Source: CALJFL01 sp963669435
Lineage (GTDB): Bacteria > Pseudomonadota > Gammaproteobacteria > Pseudomonadales > Halieaceae
Length of the DNA stretch: 64,000 nucleotides
Reading direction: 5' to 3'
NCBI GenBank assembly: GCA_963669435.1
Contig: OY770025.1
Coordinates: forward strand, 2,294,001-2,358,000
The position numbers were made by a program, and so were the translations under genes. This document shows positions 60,757-64,000 of this stretch, one piece after another. The notes beneath the pieces were generated by a model. The model ran no database searches and had not been told where the DNA came from. It saw only the letters and a program-made list of their open reading frames with translations. Numbering within the stretch: position 1 is the first letter of the stretch; every line of letters begins with the position of its first letter.

Positions 60757-61314
60757 TCACTTTTCTTTTTTCCGCTCATATGCCGCTAGCGCTTCGATTC
60801 CAGACTGCTCAATTTGATAGAGCTCTTCCGCAGTATGCTGGAGCTGTGCTTCATTTTCTTGTAACCACCGTTCGTGAAACGCAACTGCTCGTTCATCTTG
60901 ATTCAAGTGGACTAACATTTGCTCCTGCCGCTCTCTCCTTCGTTCCGCACTGGCCAACTCGCGTGCTGCTTGCAGTTCGGCTTGTTTTTCAGCCTCCGCT
61001 GCCGACACAGTCAATGTTGCAATCAGTAACTCAAGTTGCTCACTGTTGCGGTTAACCTTTTCGTGCAGGCTGCTGAGCAATAGCTGGGTTTCTCCAGAAT
61101 TACCAATAGTAGGGTGACTAACGGCGATCTTTTCGCTGGCGATTGGAGATGGAACTCGCTGTTCGCTGACCATCGAGGGCGGGGACTGTTTTGGGAAACT
61201 CAAAGACGACTGCGGTTGCTGTATGAGGTAAACATTAAACATGATAGACGCTGCAGCAATGACCGAGGCCACTACAAGTGGTTTGCTGCTTCGCGCGGTA
61301 CCGGATGGCTTCAT
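60757..61314 (-). CDS. Single-pass membrane protein with periplasmic coiled coil, unknown function
   Basis: The product has 185 residues from the ATG at 61314; a TTG at 61350 would run into the upstream gene's end. One transmembrane helix (about 14–32) follows a basic start, so the rest lies in the periplasm. Residues about 80–185 are charged and helical, rich in Glu/Arg/Gln (EAEKQAELQAARELASAERR), suggesting a long coiled coil. It is the last of three short same-strand genes (62070 to 60757) with gaps of 32 and 19 bp. No family is recognised. Confidence 0.6.
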   Translation of the reverse strand: MKPSGTARSSKPLVVASVIAAASIMFNVYLIQQPQSSLSFPKQSPPSMVSEQRVPSPIASEKIAVSHPTIGNSGETQLLLSSLHEKVNRNSEQLELLIATLTVSAAEAEKQAELQAARELASAERRRERQEQMLVHLNQDERAVAFHERWLQENEAQLQHTAEELYQIEQSGIEALAAYERKKEK

Positions 61315-61333
61315 AGTACGGCTTACTCTGTTG

Positions 61334-61663
61334 TTAATAACCCAAACCAACTACCTTGATTACGCCAATAAATTTCTCGCCGGCTCCGCCTACAGCCGGA
61401 CAGCTGGCCGCATCACTAATCACCAGAATCTTGGTTTTTCCCTTAAGAGCTTGAAACATAGCCTGGCTAACTTCGGCATCCGCGGTAACTCCACGATAGT
61501 GATAAGGCGACGAGTGACGAGGCCGAAAAAATATTTGAGTTCCGCTTGGGAATACCGATACGCGAACCGCGTACCCTGTGAGGATACAATCTGCGGAAAC
61601 AGTGCCAATTGAGGACAATGAAAGCCCTAAAACTGCGATCAATTTTATGCATAACTTCTTCAT
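61334..61663 (-). CDS. Small exported protein, unknown function
   Basis: The product has 109 residues. Signal peptide 1–24 (LIAVLGLSLSSIGTVSA). The mature part has two cysteines (CILTGYAVRV and ASCPAVGG) that may pair, and a PSGTQIFFRPRHSSPYHYRG segment. It is probably cotranscribed with its neighbours. No known family is recognised. Confidence 0.6.
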   Translation of the reverse strand: MKKLCIKLIAVLGLSLSSIGTVSADCILTGYAVRVSVFPSGTQIFFRPRHSSPYHYRGVTADAEVSQAMFQALKGKTKILVISDAASCPAVGGAGEKFIGVIKVVGLGY

Positions 61664-61695
61664 ACTAGCTCCTCGCTGACGAAATCATTAGTGGG

Positions 61696-62070
61696 TTAGA
61701 AGTCGGCTGATTGGACATCGAGAATGTTCCCCAGAAACTTGTCACTAAAATCAATTACACAGTCGTCCCCATCGGTACTGATCGTTAACTTTGAGTTGTC
61801 CATATAGGCCTGGGCCAACAGGTTGAACTGATATAGCGTGTTTTGCCCACCGAGGGCAGAGGAGGGAAGAGTGATGTTGCCAATAAAATCCGTAGTCCCA
61901 AACTTATCGACCAGTTTCGATCGAACCCGTAGATTGGGGCTTGAGTCTGCGTCCATAACGACCACATAAAAGTCTCCGGTACAGTTGGCCATTACATTGC
62001 TCGAGAGGCAAAGGGCCAGAGTGCCCATCAAGAACGCTATTGCGCCACTTTTCACTATTTTAAAACTCAC
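61696..62070 (-). CDS. Small exported protein, unknown function
   Basis: The product has 124 residues. Signal peptide about 1–28 (FLMGTLALCLSSNVMA). The mature part has two cysteines (Cys near NCTGDFY, and DDCVIDF) and is beta-rich. It is first of the three-gene group ending at 60757. It resembles the preceding small protein only in size, export signal and cysteine pair; no family is recognised. Confidence 0.6.
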   Translation of the reverse strand: MSFKIVKSGAIAFLMGTLALCLSSNVMANCTGDFYVVVMDADSSPNLRVRSKLVDKFGTTDFIGNITLPSSALGGQNTLYQFNLLAQAYMDNSKLTISTDGDDCVIDFSDKFLGNILDVQSADF

Positions 62071-62330
62071 TTTAACCTCCAGTGGGATTGGCGAGTCGCC
62101 ATCGGTTTATACTGCGCTATGGTCTCTTGATATCTTCGCTGATGGGAGACTTAGCCGAATCAATTGATCGCAGTATTGATACTAGGTTAAGAACGAGCTT
62201 TGTCAAAGTCGCTGGCTATGGAAAGGTAAGCTAGCCCTGCCTGCTTCAACAAATGAAGATTGAGGTTTTGATGCTGCTAGTTGATCGGGCCACCAGAAGT
62301 TGAGCAGCGAATGTCCATGAGGAGCATAGA

Positions 62331-63644
62331 TTAGCTGGCTGCGAGCCGTTCCCGCCGTGCCGCGGCAGCATTGCGAATCAACGCGATCACCACCCCGAGC
62401 ATCCCGCCTGCGATTACTGCGGCAGCCAGGATTAGCGATTTGCGCGGTTTGCTCGGCGCAACGGGTACCATGGCGGCCTGGTCAACACGGACCAATGAAA
62501 TATCTGCATAGTCCTGCGTCAACAACTCTTCAAGATTACTGATTTCCTCACGCAATTTCTGTGCGTTAGGCACAAAGGGCTCGAAGTTCTCCCGAGCTTC
62601 AAGTATCTCAATTTGGCGATTGGTTTCCAGCAAATCCAGGTCTTTCTCCAGTTTCCTTAACCCGGCGATATGCTGGTCATCAGACGAGCGTTCCTTGAGT
62701 GCATTCAGCTCAGCGCCAAGCACTCGAGTACCCTTTAAATAGATGGGATCATCACCTTCTGAAATCTCTGCGGTGAAGGCTACCGAGCCTGTTATATTGG
62801 ATTTATCTTGGGACATTACGGCTAGGCTGGTTGGTTCTATTATGTCCAGGCTTTTAGCCACCGAAAGAGCTTCATGTAGCCTGGTAATTTCGTCTTCTCG
62901 CTCTTTTGCCGCCATTGCCCTTACTGCTGCTATTTCGTCTTCTAGCTGTAGTTTTATCAGCCGGTCCTGCTCGCTGAGTCGCGCTATGGTGTCCTTGTCC
63001 GCCGTAGCCTGGTTAACAACTCCTTGTTGTAGTTCTTTTCTAAGGTTGGCCAGGCGCAAAGATACAGTGGACTTAAACTCGATAAGCAGATTGAATTTGG
63101 CCGCAGCGCTGGCAGCCGTGTTCAGTTCATTGAGGATGGTCGCGGTCGCCGTCGGGCTTGAGTGCTCAAAGGATAGTGTTCGTCTGTCTTCGTTCTTTAG
63201 TTTGGGCCCGCGATTGGGGGCGACTACGCGGATTGCGGGATTGAACTCATTGAAAAAAGTGCTATTACGCTCATCCTCGCTAACCGGCTCGTGATCAAAG
63301 AGGCTGCCAATATTACGGTCAAAAATCTCGCGTCGCAGGCTAAGCGAATTTAACTCTTCCTCGACCCGCAGAATGGCTTGCTTGGGCGTAAATTCCATTA
63401 CGCCGGATTCCGCTATGTCTGCTATCTGGCTTGTCAGCGGCGCTCTTATAAACGCTTCGGCGCGATATGTTGGAGTCATTGCCAGTGTGCCCAGCACCGA
63501 CACCAATGCAGTCAGGCAGGTAATGGCCAGGATAAGCCATTTTTGCTGCCACAATCCCCCAAACAGCTCGAATATGTCTATCTCGTCGAACTCAGGGCGT
63601 TGATCATTCACTTGGTTGTCCATTTTCTGGGTGCGCTCGTCCAT
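62331..63644 (-). CDS. Wzz/chain-length determinant family protein
   Basis: The product has 437 residues. The N-terminal Wzz domain has EFDEIDIFELFGGLWQQKW and a membrane helix (about 33–55). A long periplasmic coiled-coil region (about 190–380) follows, and the C-terminal helix at about 405–425 follows the proline motif VAPSKPRKSL. It controls polysaccharide chain length or acts as the periplasmic part of a co-polymerase; the length is between O-antigen Wzz and Wzc, with no kinase domain. It probably belongs with glycan genes beyond the right edge and with the exporter at 56.6 kb. The start could also be the second Met, at 63623. Confidence 0.85.
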   Translation of the reverse strand: MDERTQKMDNQVNDQRPEFDEIDIFELFGGLWQQKWLILAITCLTALVSVLGTLAMTPTYRAEAFIRAPLTSQIADIAESGVMEFTPKQAILRVEEELNSLSLRREIFDRNIGSLFDHEPVSEDERNSTFFNEFNPAIRVVAPNRGPKLKNEDRRTLSFEHSSPTATATILNELNTAASAAAKFNLLIEFKSTVSLRLANLRKELQQGVVNQATADKDTIARLSEQDRLIKLQLEDEIAAVRAMAAKEREDEITRLHEALSVAKSLDIIEPTSLAVMSQDKSNITGSVAFTAEISEGDDPIYLKGTRVLGAELNALKERSSDDQHIAGLRKLEKDLDLLETNRQIEILEARENFEPFVPNAQKLREEISNLEELLTQDYADISLVRVDQAAMVPVAPSKPRKSLILAAAVIAGGMLGVVIALIRNAAAARRERLAAS

Positions 63645-63855
63645 CTATCTAACGGTCAATTCAACTACAACCACTGTAGCTTCTAGCTATGTTAAGACCT
63701 ATCCGAAAGCCTTCAGCTGAGCTTAGCGTAGGTCAAATATTAAGGTACAATGGCAGTGATAGGAACCTCTGGCGATAGGAGGTAATGAAACGCTATTCTT
63801 GCAGCCAGAATGAAAGCGTGATCTCCGCGGTAGCGCACTATTATCGCGAGGAGTC

Positions 63856-64000
63856 TTAAAGCGACCTACGCGCAATCACCAGTTCAAGCGTCCAAATTAC
63901 AAGACGAATAATCCAATTGCGATCCTTCAACGGCCATTTTGAAATATACCAGCGAATTGTCGATTCATTAATCGTATGTTTTTCGTTGCCACTGTGTTTT
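63856..64000 (-). CDS. C-terminal end of a gene entering from the right
   Basis: On the minus strand the frame is open from the window edge to TAA at 63856–63858. The 48 visible codons end in RWYISKWPLKDRNWIIRL and a basic, hydrophobic tail. The tryptophan-rich, basic composition looks coding and would suit a membrane-associated glycan enzyme, but too little is visible to name it. Confidence 0.35.
   Translation of the reverse strand, partial: KHSGNEKHTINESTIRWYISKWPLKDRNWIIRLVIWTLELVIARRSL

Noticed and set aside
63785..63859. 24-codon plus-strand frame behind an AGGAGG sequence
   Set aside because: The spacing to ATG is only about two bases, the peptide is very short and the AGGAGG is part of a small hairpin (ACCTC/GAGGT).

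Overview
This 64 kb window looks like chromosome of a marine gammaproteobacterium. The order rpsU–yqeY–dnaG–rpoD with a CAU-anticodon tRNA gene just downstream, and the neighbourhoods tsaD–folB–folK and rsmA–apaG–apaH, are gammaproteobacterial. A CYP153-type alkane hydroxylase, many exported repeat proteins and a TonB-receptor/sulfatase/Rieske gene set would suit a Halieaceae- or Spongiibacteraceae-like oligotroph; the family placement is inference.

Layout. (1) 0–18 kb is accessory: a truncated DUF11 surface protein, an MFS permease fused to two zinc ribbons, a sulfotransferase, a stub of hrpB, a patatin/beta-barrel (type V) protein, an AraC–ferredoxin–CYP153 unit, a large beta-propeller protein with internal tandem repeats, an exported MDR-type reductase, an NTP-exchanger-like permease and an exported Old Yellow Enzyme. 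Three copies of a short dispersed repeat with similarity to the local tRNA gene lie between these genes. (2) 18–37 kb is a coherent catabolic island: TetR regulator, NTF2-like protein, Tat-exported flavoprotein, arylsulfatase, copper chaperones PCuAC and Sco, a NapC-type tetraheme cytochrome, a c4-like cytochrome with DUF1566 domains, a beta-propeller protein, a self-sufficient NAD(P)H-dependent reductive dehalogenase, an MFS permease, a Rieske oxygenase, a second exported NTF2-like protein and a TonB receptor. (3) 37.6–39 kb holds an intact ISL3-type insertion sequence with an 8-bp target duplication, followed by the tRNA and a RelE-type toxin–antitoxin pair. (4) 39.8–46.7 kb is the macromolecular synthesis operon and tsaD/folB/folK. 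(5) 46.7–64 kb mixes housekeeping genes (cca, apaH, apaG, rsmA) with surface polysaccharide genes: UDP-sugar dehydrogenase, galE, gmd, a gmd paralogue, fcl, an O-antigen/capsule ABC exporter, an acyltransferase and a Wzz-like protein.

The main finding is the 18–37 kb island. Its parts fit aerobic uptake and stripping of a sulfated, halogenated (probably aromatic) marine compound: TonB uptake, periplasmic desulfation, periplasmic flavin/cytochrome c redox steps, cytoplasmic B12-dependent dehalogenation paid for by NAD(P)H, and Rieske oxygenation. Two genes at its two ends, encoding paralogous NTF2-like proteins, share a very similar palindromic operator, which suggests one regulon under the island's TetR protein. 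The substrate is not determined by the sequence.
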